This document shows, piece by piece, positions 48,241 through 58,014 of a stretch of DNA of 64,000 nt. The notes beneath the pieces were generated by a model. That model worked only from the letters and a program-made list of their open reading frames with translations, was not told the origin of the DNA and did no database searches. Origin of the DNA: Streptomyces diastatochromogenes (GTDB lineage Bacteria > Actinomycetota > Actinomycetes > Streptomycetales > Streptomycetaceae); contig JAPTYK010000001.1 in NCBI GenBank assembly GCA_026913215.1, forward strand, positions 1,984,001-2,048,000. The letters are read 5' to 3'. Position 1 is the first letter of the stretch. The number at the start of each line of letters is the position of its first letter. The position numbers were made by a program, and so were the translations under genes.

Positions 48241-51200
48241 TCAGACCGCGGTCGGCTCCTTCACCTGCGGCGGGACCACCGTGTCGCCCGTGGCCTCCCG
48301 CTTCGCCGCCCGCTTCTGCGCGCGGCGCTCCTTGCGGAGCTCCACCATCGCGTAGAGCGTCGGGACGAGGAGCAGGGTCAGCAGCGTCGAGGTGACCAGA
48401 CCGCCGATCACCACCACGGCCAGCGGCTGGGCGATGAAGCCGCCGTCGCCGGTGACGCCGAGGGCCATCGGCAGCAGGGCGAAGATCGTCGCCAGGGCGG
48501 TCATCAGGATCGGGCGGAGCCGGTGCCGGCCGCCCTCGACCACCGCTTCGACGACGCCCAGGCCCTGCGCCCGGTACTGGTTGATCAGGTCGATCAGGAC
48601 GATCGCGTTGGTGACGACGATGCCGATGAGCATCAGCATGCCGATCATCGCCGGGACGCCCATCGCCGTGCCGGTGACCAGGAGCAGACCGATCGCGCCG
48701 GTCGCCGCGAACGGGATCGAGACCAGCAGGATCAGCGGCTGGACCAGCGACCTGAAGGTCGCCACCAGGAGCATGAAGACGATCGCGACGGCCGCGAGCA
48801 TCGCCAGGAGCAGGTTGCCGAAGGCGTCGGACTGGTCCGCGGTGACGCCGCCGACGGTGGCCGTGGCGCCCTCCGGCAGGTCGAGCCCCTTGAGCTTCGC
48901 GTCGAGGGCGGTGCCCACCGCGCCGGTGTCGTCGCCGACCGGCTTGGCCGTGATCGTCGCGGAGCGCGCGCCGTCGATCCGGGTCATCGAGACCGGGCCG
49001 GGGACCAGCTCGACGGTGGCGACGTCGCCCAGCTTCACCGGGCCGAGCGGCAGCGCCTTGAGCTCGGCCAGGGTGGTGGCCGGGTGCGCCGAGGTGATGA
49101 GGACGTCCCGCTCGCTGTCGTCGAGGATCGCCTTGGCGGCCGGGGTGCCCCGGACGGCCTGGGCGACGATCATGCCGAGCGAGGTGGTGTCGAAGCCGGC
49201 GTCGGCCGCCCTGGCGTTCGCCCGCACGGAGACCCGCGGGACGGAGGTCGCGAGGTCGCTCTCGACGTCGGTGACGTCCTTCATCCCGGCCACCGCGGCC
49301 CGCACCTGCTCGGAGGCCTTCTTCAGGACCTCCGCGTCGGCGGCCTTGACGACCACGCTCAGGTTCTGGGAGCCGAAGCCGTCACCGGCGGCGATGGTGG
49401 TGTCGCCGATGCCGTCGAGGGCGTCGAGCCCCTTCCGGAGGGCGTCGCGGACCTTCTCGTACGAGGCGGACTCCTCCAGGCTGACCTTGTAGGAGGCCTG
49501 GTTGGAGCCGGTGCCGCCGCCGAAGGCCGCCATGAAGCCGGAGGAGCCGACGGTGACCTGGTAGTCCTTGACGCCCTCGGTCCCCGCGAGGACCTTCTCG
49601 ACCTTCTTCGCGGCCTCGTCGGAGGCGCTCAGGCTGGTGCCGGGCGCCAGCTCCTGCCGGATGTTGAGCACCTGCTGCTCGCCGGGGTCGAAGAAGTTGG
49701 TCTTCAGGAACCCGCCCATGCCGAAGGTGACGGCCAGGACGACGAGCGCGATGACCAGGCTGAGGAACCGGCGCCGGGTCGCGAAGCGCAGGACCGGCAC
49801 GTACGCGCGCTGGAGCCGGCTCTTGTCCTCCTTCTCCTCGGCGAGGCGGCGGGCCTCCGCGGCGTCCTGCGACGTGCCCTTGGGGGCGCGCAGGAACCAG
49901 TACGAGAGGACCGGGACCACCGTCAGGGAGACGATCAGCGAGGCGAGCAGGGCCGCCGTCACCGTCAGCGAGAAGGGGCCGAACATCTCGCCGACGATCC
50001 CGCCGACCAGACCGATGGGCAGGAAGACGGCGACGGTGGTGAGGGTGGAGGAGGTGACGGCGCCCGCCACCTCGCGGACCGCGGTGAGGATCGCGGCCTG
50101 GCGCTCCTCGCCGTAGCCGAGGTGGCGCTTGATGTTCTCCAGGACCACGATCGAGTCGTCGACGACCCGGCCGATGGCGATGGTGAGCGCGCCGAGCGTC
50201 AGCATGTTGAGCGAGAGGTCGCGGGTCCACAGCACGATGAGGGCGAGGACGACCGAGAGCGGGATGGAGACCGCGGTCACCAGCGTCGAGCGGATCGACG
50301 CGAGGAAGACCAGGATCACCAGGACGGCCATGACGAGGCCGAGCGCGCCCTCCGTGGTCAGGCCGGAGACCGCCTTGGCGACGGCCGGGCCCTGGTCGGA
50401 GACGACGGTCAGCTCGGCGCCGGAGCCGAGGTCGCGGCGCAGGTCGGGCAGCTTCTCCTCGACGGCGTCGGAGATCGCGACGGCGCTGCCGTCCTTGTCC
50501 ATGGTGGCCATGACGGCGAGGCTGGGCCTGCCGTTCGTACGGGTGAGGGAGACGCGCGGCGACTCCTCCTGCTTCACGGTGGCCACGTCGCCGAGGCGGA
50601 CCGCCCCGCCCTTGCCGGGGACGGCCGCCGGGACGCGCAGGTCCTCGATCTGCTGGAGCGAGGTGTAGCCGCCGCCGACCTGGATCGTGCGGGACTTCCC
50701 GGCCTCCGAGAAGGCGCCGGCCGGCAGGGTCGCGCCGCCGGAGCGCAGGGCCTCGGCGAGCTTCATGGTGGTCAGTCCGGCCGCGGCGAGCTTGCGCTCG
50801 TCGGGGGTGACGGAGACCTGGAGGTCCTGGACGCCGTCGACCGACACCCGGCCGACGCCCTCGATGTCCTCCAGGGCGGGGACGACGGTCTTCTGCAGCT
50901 GGTCGGCGAGGGCCTGCGGGTCCTTGTCCGAGGAGGCGGCGAGAACGACGGTCGGCATGTCGTCCGTGGAGCCGGCGATCACCTGCGGGTCGACGGTGTC
51001 GGGCAGCTGGGCGCGGGCCCGGTTCACCGCCTGCTGGACGTCGGCGACGAGCTGCTTCGTCGACTCGTCGCCGTAGTCGAAGGAGGCCATGATGACGGCG
51101 CTGCCCTCGGAGGCGGTGGAGGTCACCGACTTCAGGCCGTTGACCGCCTTCAGGGTGTTCTCCAGCGGCTCGACGACCTGCTTCTCGACCACGTCGGGGG

Positions 51201-51366
51201 AGGCGCCCTGGTACGGGGCCAGGACCGACACCACGGGGAGCTCGATCGAGGGCAGCAACTGCTGCTTCAGCTGCGGGATCGCGATCGCGCCGAACACGAT
51301 CGCGACGATGGACATCAGCCCGATCAGGGCCCGTTGCGCGAGGCTGAATCTGGACAGCCAGGACAT
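48241..51366 (-). CDS. RND efflux transporter permease (AcrB/HAE1-like)
   Basis: 1041 aa with twelve predicted helices and two large extracytoplasmic loops; proton-driven inner-membrane pump of the AcrB/MdtC type, not the MmpL type. The TM4 proton-relay acids are seen as GRVVDDSIVVLENI, and the start is MSWLSRFSLAQRALIGL. The protein is complete in one frame over 3.1 kb. No adaptor or outer-membrane channel gene is beside it, as expected in a monoderm. It lies 143 bases downstream of a two-component system in the same direction. Substrate unknown. Confidence 0.93.
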   Translation of the reverse strand: MSWLSRFSLAQRALIGLMSIVAIVFGAIAIPQLKQQLLPSIELPVVSVLAPYQGASPDVVEKQVVEPLENTLKAVNGLKSVTSTASEGSAVIMASFDYGDESTKQLVADVQQAVNRARAQLPDTVDPQVIAGSTDDMPTVVLAASSDKDPQALADQLQKTVVPALEDIEGVGRVSVDGVQDLQVSVTPDERKLAAAGLTTMKLAEALRSGGATLPAGAFSEAGKSRTIQVGGGYTSLQQIEDLRVPAAVPGKGGAVRLGDVATVKQEESPRVSLTRTNGRPSLAVMATMDKDGSAVAISDAVEEKLPDLRRDLGSGAELTVVSDQGPAVAKAVSGLTTEGALGLVMAVLVILVFLASIRSTLVTAVSIPLSVVLALIVLWTRDLSLNMLTLGALTIAIGRVVDDSIVVLENIKRHLGYGEERQAAILTAVREVAGAVTSSTLTTVAVFLPIGLVGGIVGEMFGPFSLTVTAALLASLIVSLTVVPVLSYWFLRAPKGTSQDAAEARRLAEEKEDKSRLQRAYVPVLRFATRRRFLSLVIALVVLAVTFGMGGFLKTNFFDPGEQQVLNIRQELAPGTSLSASDEAAKKVEKVLAGTEGVKDYQVTVGSSGFMAAFGGGTGSNQASYKVSLEESASYEKVRDALRKGLDALDGIGDTTIAAGDGFGSQNLSVVVKAADAEVLKKASEQVRAAVAGMKDVTDVESDLATSVPRVSVRANARAADAGFDTTSLGMIVAQAVRGTPAAKAILDDSERDVLITSAHPATTLAELKALPLGPVKLGDVATVELVPGPVSMTRIDGARSATITAKPVGDDTGAVGTALDAKLKGLDLPEGATATVGGVTADQSDAFGNLLLAMLAAVAIVFMLLVATFRSLVQPLILLVSIPFAATGAIGLLLVTGTAMGVPAMIGMLMLIGIVVTNAIVLIDLINQYRAQGLGVVEAVVEGGRHRLRPILMTALATIFALLPMALGVTGDGGFIAQPLAVVVIGGLVTSTLLTLLLVPTLYAMVELRKERRAQKRAAKREATGDTVVPPQVKEPTAV

Positions 51367-51509
51367 GGGGTCTCTCTTCTGTGGCGTACTCGTCGGCAGG
51401 CGGGCACACCGTGGCACCCCCGCATACACGATCAGCGATCCCCGTCGAGAAGTCCTCGGCCCCCGGGTCCACTTCTTTATCCCGCGCATACCGCGTCTGG
51501 AGTACGCGC

Positions 51510-52197
51510 TCACTCCACCCGGGGACGTACGAGACCCGACTCGTAGGCCGTGACCACCAGCTGGGCCCGGTCGCGGGCGCCGAGCTTGGCCATGGTCCGG
51601 TTGACATGCGTCTTCACGGTGAGCGGGCTGACGTCCAGCCGCTCGGCGATCTCGTCGTTGGAGAGGCCGCCCGCGACGAGGACGAGGACCTCCCGCTCCC
51701 GGGCGGTGAGCGCGGCGAGCCGCCCGGTGCGGACGGCGACGCCCGCGTCCACGGCGTCCGCGCCGGAGCCCTGCGCGAGGAAGCTGGCGATCAGCCCCTT
51801 GGTGGCGGCCGGAGAGAGCAGCGCCTCGCCGGCGTGCGCGATCCGGATCGCGCCGAGGAGCTCCTCCGGCTCGGCCCCTTGCCGAGGAAGCCCGAGGCGC
51901 CGGCGCGCAGCGACTGCACGACGTACTCGTCGACCTCGAAGGTGGTCAGCATGACGATCCGCACGTCGGCGAGCCCGGGATCCGCGGTGATCGCGCGGGT
52001 CGCGGCGAGGCCGTCGGTGCCCGGCATGCGGATGTCCATCAGGACGACGTCGGGCCGGGTGGCGCGGGCCAGCGCGACCGCCTCGGCGCCGTCGGGCGCC
52101 TCCCGACGACCTCCATGTCCGGCTCGGAGTCCACCAGGACCTTGAAGGCGCTGCGGAGCAGGGCCTGGTCGTCGGCGAGCAGTACGCGGATGGTCAT
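51510..52197 (-). pseudogene. NarL-type response regulator (frame broken)
   Basis: Receiver plus LuxR helix-turn-helix. After repair: the receiver has VVLMDIRMPGTDG with the phospho-Asp, VRIVMLTTFEVDEYV and FLGKG (Lys); the C-terminal LTAREREVLVLVAGGLSNDEI and SPLTVKTHVNRTM is the DNA-binding helix-turn-helix. Frame changes near 51885 and 52100 split it. ATG 52197 overlaps the kinase stop (ATGA). Likely regulates the RND gene just downstream, by position. DesR/LiaR-like group. Confidence 0.82.
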
Positions 52198-53437
52198 GCG
52201 CGGTCCTCCCCGTGCGGGACGTCACCGGCAGTATCGCCTGGACGCGGAAGCCGCCGCCGTAGCGGGGGCCGCGGTGAGGGTGCCGCCGAGCGCGCCGACC
52301 CGCTCGCGCATCCCGAGCAGCCCGTGGCCGCCGACGGGGGCTGCTCGACGGCCTGCGGCGGGACGGTCCGGGGGTGCCGTTGTCGAGGACGGTGATCTCG
52401 ACCGTGCGGCCCACCCGGACGACGCTCACCTCGGCCTCCGCGTCCGGGCCCGCGTGCTTGCGCACGTTGGTCAGGGCCTCCTGCACGATCCGGTACGCGG
52501 CGAGGTCGACGGTCGCCGGGAGCGTCAGGCCCTCGTCGGGGCGGGCCAGGGAGACCGGGAGCCCGGCCTTGCGGAAGCTGTCGAGCAGTCCGTCGAGGAC
52601 GGCGAGGCCGGGGCCGGCTCGGTGGGGCCTCCGGGTCGCCGGACTGGCGCAGCAGGCCGACGGTGGCGCGCAGCTCGTCCAGGGCGGAGCGGCTGGCCTC
52701 GCGGACGTGGGCGAGGGCCTCCTTCGCCTGGTCGGGGCGCTTGTCCATGACGTGGGCGGCGACCCCGGCCTGCACGTTCACCAGGGCGATGTGGTGGGCG
52801 ACGACGTCGTGGAGGTCGCGGGCGATCCGCAGCCGCTCCTCGGCGACCCGCCGCCCGGCCTCCTCCTCGCGGGTCCGCTCGGCGCGCTCGGCCCGCTCCC
52901 TGATCGCGTCGACGAACGCCCTGCGGCTGCGCACGGCGTCCCCGGCCGCCGCCGCCATCCCGGTCCAGGCGAACACGCCCAGGTTCTCCTGCGCGTACCA
53001 GTGGGTGGGCCCGAAGACCATCGCCGCGGCGGTCAGCACCGCCATCGTGACCAGGCCGACCCGCCAGGTGGTGGGCCGGTCGGTGCGGGAGGCGACCGTG
53101 TAGAGCGCGACGACGGCGCTCATCGCGATCGGGGCGGGCCGGTTGTCGTTGACCAGTTCGAAGAGGCTGATCGTCACGGTGAAGGCGAGCACCGCGAAGG
53201 GGCTGCGCCGCCGCATCACGAGCGCCGCCGCCCCGACGATCATGATCAGCACGCTCCACACGTCCGGCGCGTGCTCCCCGAAGGTCGGCCCGTCCGGGCT
53301 CCCGTGCGGATTCGTGAAGGACCCGGCGATCATGGCGACGAGCGCGCCGGCGGCGATCGTCGCGTCCAAGGCGAGCGGGTGCGCGCGGAAGCCGTCACGG
53401 AGGCGGGCGTAGGGGTGCCGGTGGGGTCACGGGACAA
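52194..53437 (-). pseudogene. Membrane sensor histidine kinase (frame broken)
   Basis: Several membrane helices in the first 170 residues, then HisKA_3 with ERLRIARDLHDVVAHHIALV (phospho-His) and an HATPase part in other frames: VQEALTNVRKHAG (N-box), TVLDNGTPG, MRERVGALGG (G-box). Frame changes near 52255, 52330, 52610 and 53424. The start is uncertain: TTG 53437 gives a natural N-terminus once one C is added in the run at 53422-53425 (plus strand GGGG); otherwise TTG 53369 (MDATIAAGAL). Coupled to the regulator by the four-base overlap. Confidence 0.78.
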
Positions 53438-53492
53438 CGGTACGGGCCCCGGTCGCGCGGGGCCCCGCCCGTGACGGGCGGGGCCGGCGGGG

Positions 53493-53771
53493 TCAGCCGG
53501 GGATCAGGCCGTCGTCGGAGAGCATGTCCCGGACCTCCTCCAGGCTCGCGTCGGGAGCCGGGAGGATCAGTTCCGAGGGTTCCAGGGCGTCGTCGGGGAG
53601 CGGTGAGCCGAGGCGGCGGACGGCGTCGAGGAGGGCGCCCAGCGTCCGCCGGAAGCCCGCCTCGTCCCCCGCCTGCATCTCTTCGAGCAGTTCGTCGTCG
53701 AGCTTGTTCAGCTCGACGAAGTGGCTGTCGGCCAGCTTCAGCTGGCCCTCCCCCATGATCCGTACGATCAT
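53493..53771 (-). CDS. pspAA: PspA-associated protein PspAA
   Basis: 92 aa, MIVRIMGEGQLKLADSHFVEL opening and a conserved EEMQAGDEAGFRRTLGALL helix: the small PspAA family that accompanies PspA in actinobacteria and archaea. 33 bases downstream of pspA on the same strand. Probably modulates PspA assembly or links it to other membrane-stress partners; the exact role is not settled. The sensor kinase gene follows 55 bases later in the same direction. Confidence 0.88.
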   Translation of the reverse strand: MIVRIMGEGQLKLADSHFVELNKLDDELLEEMQAGDEAGFRRTLGALLDAVRRLGSPLPDDALEPSELILPAPDASLEEVRDMLSDDGLIPG

Positions 53772-53804
53772 GACGCGTCCTGTCTGCCGCCGAAGCGGCG
53801 GAAG

Positions 53805-54599
53805 CTACTTCTCGAAGCGCGGGTGGGACTGCTGCTGGCCCTGGTTCTGGTTCGTACCGGAGCCGCCCTCGATGGCCTGCTGCTGCGCCGAGGGGCCCCC
53901 GGCCAGCTCGGCCTTCATCCGCTGGAGCTCCAGCTCGACGTCCGTGCCGCCGGAGAGCCGGTCCAGCTCCGCCTGGATGTCGTCCTTGCCCAGACCCGAC
54001 TGGTCGTCGAGCGCGCCCGAGGCGAGCAGCTCGTCGATCGCGCCGGCGCGCGCCTGGAGCTGGGCGGTCTTGTCCTCGGCCCGCTGGATCGCCAGGCCGA
54101 CGTCGCTCATCTCCTCCGAGATGCCGGAGAAGGACTCGGCGATCCGGGTCTGCGCCTGGGCCGCCGTGTAGGTCGCCTTGATGGTCTCCTTCTTGGTGCG
54201 GAAGGCGTCCACCTTGGCCTGCAGGCGCTGGGCGGCGAGGGTGAGCTTCTCCTCCTCGCCCTGCAGCGTCTGGTGCTGCACCTCCAGGTCGCTGACCTGC
54301 TGCTGGAGCGCGGCCCGCCGGGACAGCGCCTCGCGCGCCAGGTCCTCGCGGCCGAGCGCCAGCGCCTTGCGGCCCTGGTCCTCCAGCTTGGCGGACTGGC
54401 CCTGCAGCTGGTTCAGCTGGAGTTCGAGCCGCTTGCGGGAGGTGGCGACGTCGGCGACGCCCCGCCGCACCTTCTGCAGCAGCTCCAGCTGCTTCTGGTA
54501 GGAGTAATCGAGCGTCTCGCGCGGATCCTCGGCCCGGTCAAGGGCCTTGTTCGCCTTCGCGCGGAAGATCATCCCCATACGCTTCATGACACCGCTCAT
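53805..54599 (-). CDS. pspA: Phage-shock protein A / IM30 homolog
   Basis: 264 aa ESCRT-III-like membrane-remodelling protein. Opening MSGVMKRMGMIFRAKANKAL is the amphipathic helix of PspA, then LDYSYQKQLELLQKVRRGVADV and long coiled coils to about residue 190. A Gln/Gly/Ser-rich tail ends in RFEK. Coats stressed membrane from the cytoplasm and limits proton leak. First gene of the PspA-PspAA-kinase-regulator-RND row and divergent from the DUF3043 gene. Confidence 0.93.
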   Translation of the reverse strand: MSGVMKRMGMIFRAKANKALDRAEDPRETLDYSYQKQLELLQKVRRGVADVATSRKRLELQLNQLQGQSAKLEDQGRKALALGREDLAREALSRRAALQQQVSDLEVQHQTLQGEEEKLTLAAQRLQAKVDAFRTKKETIKATYTAAQAQTRIAESFSGISEEMSDVGLAIQRAEDKTAQLQARAGAIDELLASGALDDQSGLGKDDIQAELDRLSGGTDVELELQRMKAELAGGPSAQQQAIEGGSGTNQNQGQQQSHPRFEK

Positions 54600-54871
54600 G
54601 GGCTTCGCGCGCCCCCTTCTGACGGACTCGGCTCCAGCTCTTCGACAGGATCCACAGTACGGTCCCTGTCTCCATTACCGCACTGTTCGGAGCGGGATGC
54701 GCTCCTCCCCAAGGACGACTGTGCGCGGCCCCCGCTCCCGCCCAGGGAGTAGATCGATCTCGGGGAGACCCCTCACCGTCCCGTGTACGTACCGCCCAAG
54801 ACGCAGTCCGTTAGCGGATCGTTCCCGCCCCGCATGGGGTTCATGCCCGCCACCCCGTACCCTTGGGTTTT

Positions 54872-55475
54872 GTGTTCCGTAGCCGTTCGAAGGACGAGAA
54901 GGCCCCACCGACAAGGTGACGGCGGACCTCTCCACCAAGCAGCCCCGCGACCCCGAGGCCCCCAAGGGCCGCCCGACTCGAAGCGGAGCGAGGCGCAGAC
55001 CCAGCGCCGTCGTGCCGCGACGGTGCCGACCGACCGCAAGGAGGCCGCCAAGCGCCAGCGCGAGGCACGCCGCTCGGACCTGGCCCGGCAGCGCGAGGCG
55101 CTGGCCAACGGCGACGAGCGTTACCTGCCCGCCCGCGACAAGGGTCCGGTCCGCCGCTTCGTGCGCGACTTCGTCGACTCGCGGTTCGCGATCGCCGAGT
55201 TCTTCCTGCCGATGGCCGTGGTGATCCTCGTGCTGTCGGTGTTCGGAAACTCCAACAGGTCGCTGCAGAACATCTCCCTGCTGCTCTGGCTCGGTGTGAT
55301 CGTCCTGATCGTCATCGACTCGATCGGCATCTGGATCCGTCTGCGGAAGCAGCTCAACACCCGCTTCCCGAACGAGCCGAAGCGCGGTGCCATCGCCTAC
55401 GGCCTGATGCGCACGCTCCAGATGCGCCGACTGCGTCTGCCGAAGCCGCAGGTCAAGCGCGGAGAGCGGCCCTGA
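54872..55475 (+). pseudogene. DUF3043 membrane protein (two frameshifts near the start)
   Basis: After repair, about 202 aa. GTG 54872 begins MFRSRSKDEKAPT; one C is missing in the C run at 54903-54906 (GCCCCACC for GCCCCCACC) and another near 54976 (ACTCGAAG for ACTCCGAAG). The middle is strongly basic (KEAAKRQREARRSDLARQRE). Two helices (FAIAEFFLPMAVVILVLSVF and the LLLWLGVIVLIVIDSIGIWI stretch) form a hairpin, and a basic tail follows. This matches the actinobacterial DUF3043 family; function unknown. Confidence 0.78.
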
Positions 55476-55546
55476 GCGCCGACAGTTCGGAGGCGGAGTT
55501 CGACGGGCGCGCGTTCGGCGGGGCCACGTCGGAGTCGGGCGGCCCC

Positions 55547-56323
55547 GTGCTGCCCGCCGTCGCCCACTGGCCCGCCGGTCCCGGCGGGCTCCGCGACACC
55601 ATCCGGCAGGAGATCGTCGCCCGTCAGCTCGACGAGCAGATAGCCGGCCGCTACCCGGTGGGGCAGCGGCTGCGGATCCTCGACGCGGGCATGGGGCAGG
55701 GCACCCAGGCCCTGCGCCTCGCCCGCGCCGGGCACACCGTGACCGGCCTGGAGGCCGATCCCGACCTGCTGAAGGCGGCCCGTGAGTCGCTGGCGACGGA
55801 GCCCGCCGGGATCCGCGAGCGGGTCCGGATGATCGAGGGCGACGGCCGCGAGACCGGGGTGCACTTCCTGCCCGGCAGCTTCGACGTGGTCCTCTGCCAC
55901 GGCGTCCTCATGTACGCGGACGAGCCCGACGCGCTGCTCGCCGGTCTGGCCCGGATGCTGGCCCCCGGCGGCCTGCTGTCCCTGGTCGTGCGGAACGCGG
56001 AGGCGCTGTCCATGCGGCCGGGGCTCGCCGGGGACTGGTCGGGCGCGCTCGCCGCCTTCGACTCGGACGTCTACACCGACGACAACGGCGTGAAGGTGCG
56101 GGCCGACCGGCTCGACGCGCTCACGGCGACGCTCGCGGGGATCGCGGCGCCGCTGCACGCCTGGTACGGGGTGCGGGTCTTCACCGACGACGTCCCCGCC
56201 GACGCGGGCCTCCCCGCCGCCGAGGAGCTCGACCGGCTCCTCGCCGCCGAGGACCGCGCGGGGCGCACGGAACCGTACCGGCGGATCGCGGCGCTGCTGC
56301 ACCTGTGCGGGGTGCGGGGCTGA
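55547..56323 (+). CDS. SAM-dependent methyltransferase
   Basis: Class I methyltransferase of about 258 aa; SmtA/UbiE-like. SAM-binding motif I RILDAGMGQGTQALRLA near residue 45, motif II FDVVLCHGVLMYADEP and post-II LARMLAPGGLLSLVV. GTG 55547 is the first ordinary start, but the frame is coding-like further upstream (DSSEAEFDGRAFGGATSE) to CTG 55473, whose CTGA would overlap the DUF3043 stop exactly as ATGA/GTGA overlaps do elsewhere here. The true start may therefore be that CTG. Substrate unknown. Confidence 0.83.
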   Translation: MLPAVAHWPAGPGGLRDTIRQEIVARQLDEQIAGRYPVGQRLRILDAGMGQGTQALRLARAGHTVTGLEADPDLLKAARESLATEPAGIRERVRMIEGDGRETGVHFLPGSFDVVLCHGVLMYADEPDALLAGLARMLAPGGLLSLVVRNAEALSMRPGLAGDWSGALAAFDSDVYTDDNGVKVRADRLDALTATLAGIAAPLHAWYGVRVFTDDVPADAGLPAAEELDRLLAAEDRAGRTEPYRRIAALLHLCGVRG

Positions 56324-56402
56324 GGCCGGTCCCCGGTGGGCGCGCACCCCTGATCGGGTGCGCTCGCCGGGCCGGGAGCGGGCGGAATCGGATAATCCGG
56401 AC

Positions 56403-57472
56403 ATGGACGTATCCCGTACCCGTGCCCGTCGTGTCCTCCTCCCGCTCACCGCCGGGGCCTGCGCCGCCGCGCTCGTCGGCGGCTGCTCCTCCTCCGGCGG
56501 GGACGCGGCCGCGCCGGAGCGCTCCACCCAGGCGGCGGCGCCCTCGTCTCCAACGAGCTCCAGGACGACTACCGGGCCGTCATCAAGAACGTCCTGCCCT
56601 CGGTCGTGCAGATCGACGCGGCGGACAGCCTCGGCTCCGGGGTCGTCTACGACACCAAGGGCCACATCGTCACCAACGCGCACGTGATCGGCCAGGAGAA
56701 GAGCTTCAAGGTCACGGCGGCCACCGGCGGGCAGGCCGTCACGGCGCGGCTCGTCTCCTCGTACCCCGAGCAGGACCTCGCGGTGCTCAAGCTGGACACC
56801 GTGCCTCAGGGGCTGAAAGCCGCGAAGTTCGGCGACTCCGCCACCGTCGACATGGGGCAGATCGTGCTCGCGATGGGCTCCCCGCTGGGCCTGTCCGGCA
56901 GCGTGACCCAGGGCATCGTCTCCGCGACCGGCCGGACCGTCAGCGAGGGCCGGGCCGGCGGCGGCACGGGCGCGACCATCGGGAACATGGTCCAGACGTC
57001 GGCGGCGATCAACCCCGGCAACAGCGGGGGCGCCCTGGTCAACCTCGACAGCGAGGTCATCGGCATCCCGACGCTCGCCGCCACCAACCCGGAGCTCGGC
57101 GGCGGCTCGGCCCCCGGCATCGGCTTCGCCATCCCCGCCTCGATGGTCCGCACGGTCGCCGACCAGATCATCAAGAACGGCAAGGTGACGGACTCCGGCC
57201 GGGCCGCCCTGAACATCACCGGCCGCACGGTCCTCGACGACAACTACGACCCGGCGGGCGTCGCCGTCGTCGAAGCCCCGGCGGACGGCGCCGCCGGAAA
57301 GGCCGGCCTCAAGCCGGGCGACGTGATCACCCGCCTCGCCGACACCGACATCACGACGATCACCTCGCTGTCGGAGGCGCTGGCGTCCATGAAGCCGGGG
57401 GACAAGGTGACGGTGACGTACGCGCGGGGCGCGACGACCCAGAAGACGGAAGTCACCCTGGGCGAGATGTAG
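56403..57472 (+). pseudogene. HtrA/DegQ-like serine protease with PDZ domain, lipoprotein (one frameshift)
   Basis: S1C trypsin-like protease. Lipobox ALVGGC near residue 28. After a frame change near 56546 (lost C in the CCCTCG region) the catalytic domain runs cleanly: THN-type His in IVTNAHVIG, Asp in PEQDLAVLKL, Ser in INPGNSGGAL. A PDZ domain follows (residues about 265-345; GVAVVEAPADGAAGKAGLKP). Acts outside the membrane in protein quality control. ATG 56403 has no strong site. Break is probably sequencing. Confidence 0.85.
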
Positions 57473-57488
57473 GCCCCGCCCGCTGCCC

Positions 57489-57693
57489 GTGTGGGCAATC
57501 GTCCCGCAGGGCGGGACGGGTGGGCACACGGGACGGCGCCCTCTAGCAGCGCCTCCGCGTTCCGAAGCCTGGACCCGCACCCTGTGCACAGCTCGCACGG
57601 GGTGCGGGTCCAGGCGCGTAAGCCTCTGGCGCCAGCAAGGCGCCGTTCCGTTGTGCCCACCCGTTCCGCCCCAGCGGAACGATTGCCCACAAC
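57489..57693. repeat. 205-bp nested inverted repeat (REP/MITE-like element)
   Basis: Outer arms of about 52 bases are near-perfect inverted copies (GTGTGGGCAATCG at the left, its complement CGATTGCCCACAAC at the right; both include GGGTGGGCACA and GGCGCC). Between them a second hairpin of 15 perfect pairs (GCCTGGACCCGCACC, 57567-57581 with 57601-57615). Located between convergent genes (protease and a small hypothetical). It looks like a dispersed palindromic element of Streptomyces; recall only, not searched. No transposase inside. Confidence 0.75.
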
Positions 57694-57716
57694 GGGGGGC
57701 GGCGGGGCCGGGTGCT

Positions 57717-57923
57717 TTAGCCCTCCGCGTCCAGGGGCATCGGGCCGTAGATCTTGGTGCCGTCCTCGGAGAGGGTCACCTGGTCGGCGCCGCCGCTGAG
57801 GAGGTCACGCCAGTTCTCGCCGATCCAGCTCTCGGCGTCGCCCTGGGTGGGGAACTCCTCGGGGGTGACGACGGGCTCGACCTCGGTGCCGTCGGACTTC
57901 TCGAACCGCCACGTCCATGCCAT
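57717..57923 (-). CDS. Small conserved hypothetical protein
   Basis: 68 aa, MAWTWRFEKSDGTEVEPV opening, then EEFPTQGDAESWIGENWRDLL and VTLSEDGTKIYGPMPL. Conserved and short, common in Streptomyces as I recall, with no known function. ATG 57923 is preceded by AGGAGG at five bases. A single-gene unit between the inverted-repeat element and the cobalamin genes. Confidence 0.72.
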   Translation of the reverse strand: MAWTWRFEKSDGTEVEPVVTPEEFPTQGDAESWIGENWRDLLSGGADQVTLSEDGTKIYGPMPLDAEG

Positions 57924-58014
57924 GCCAGCCTCCTGGAGCTCACCGGATGATCGGTTTCCTGCCCGCAGCGTAGCCGGGCGCGCACGCCTCGCGGTGGCGC
58001 GGGAGGATCTGAGG

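Noticed and set aside
57930..58014. Possible cobalamin riboswitch before the cobU fusion gene
   Set aside because: The gap to the previous gene is only about 90 bases and shows no B12-box-like sequence.
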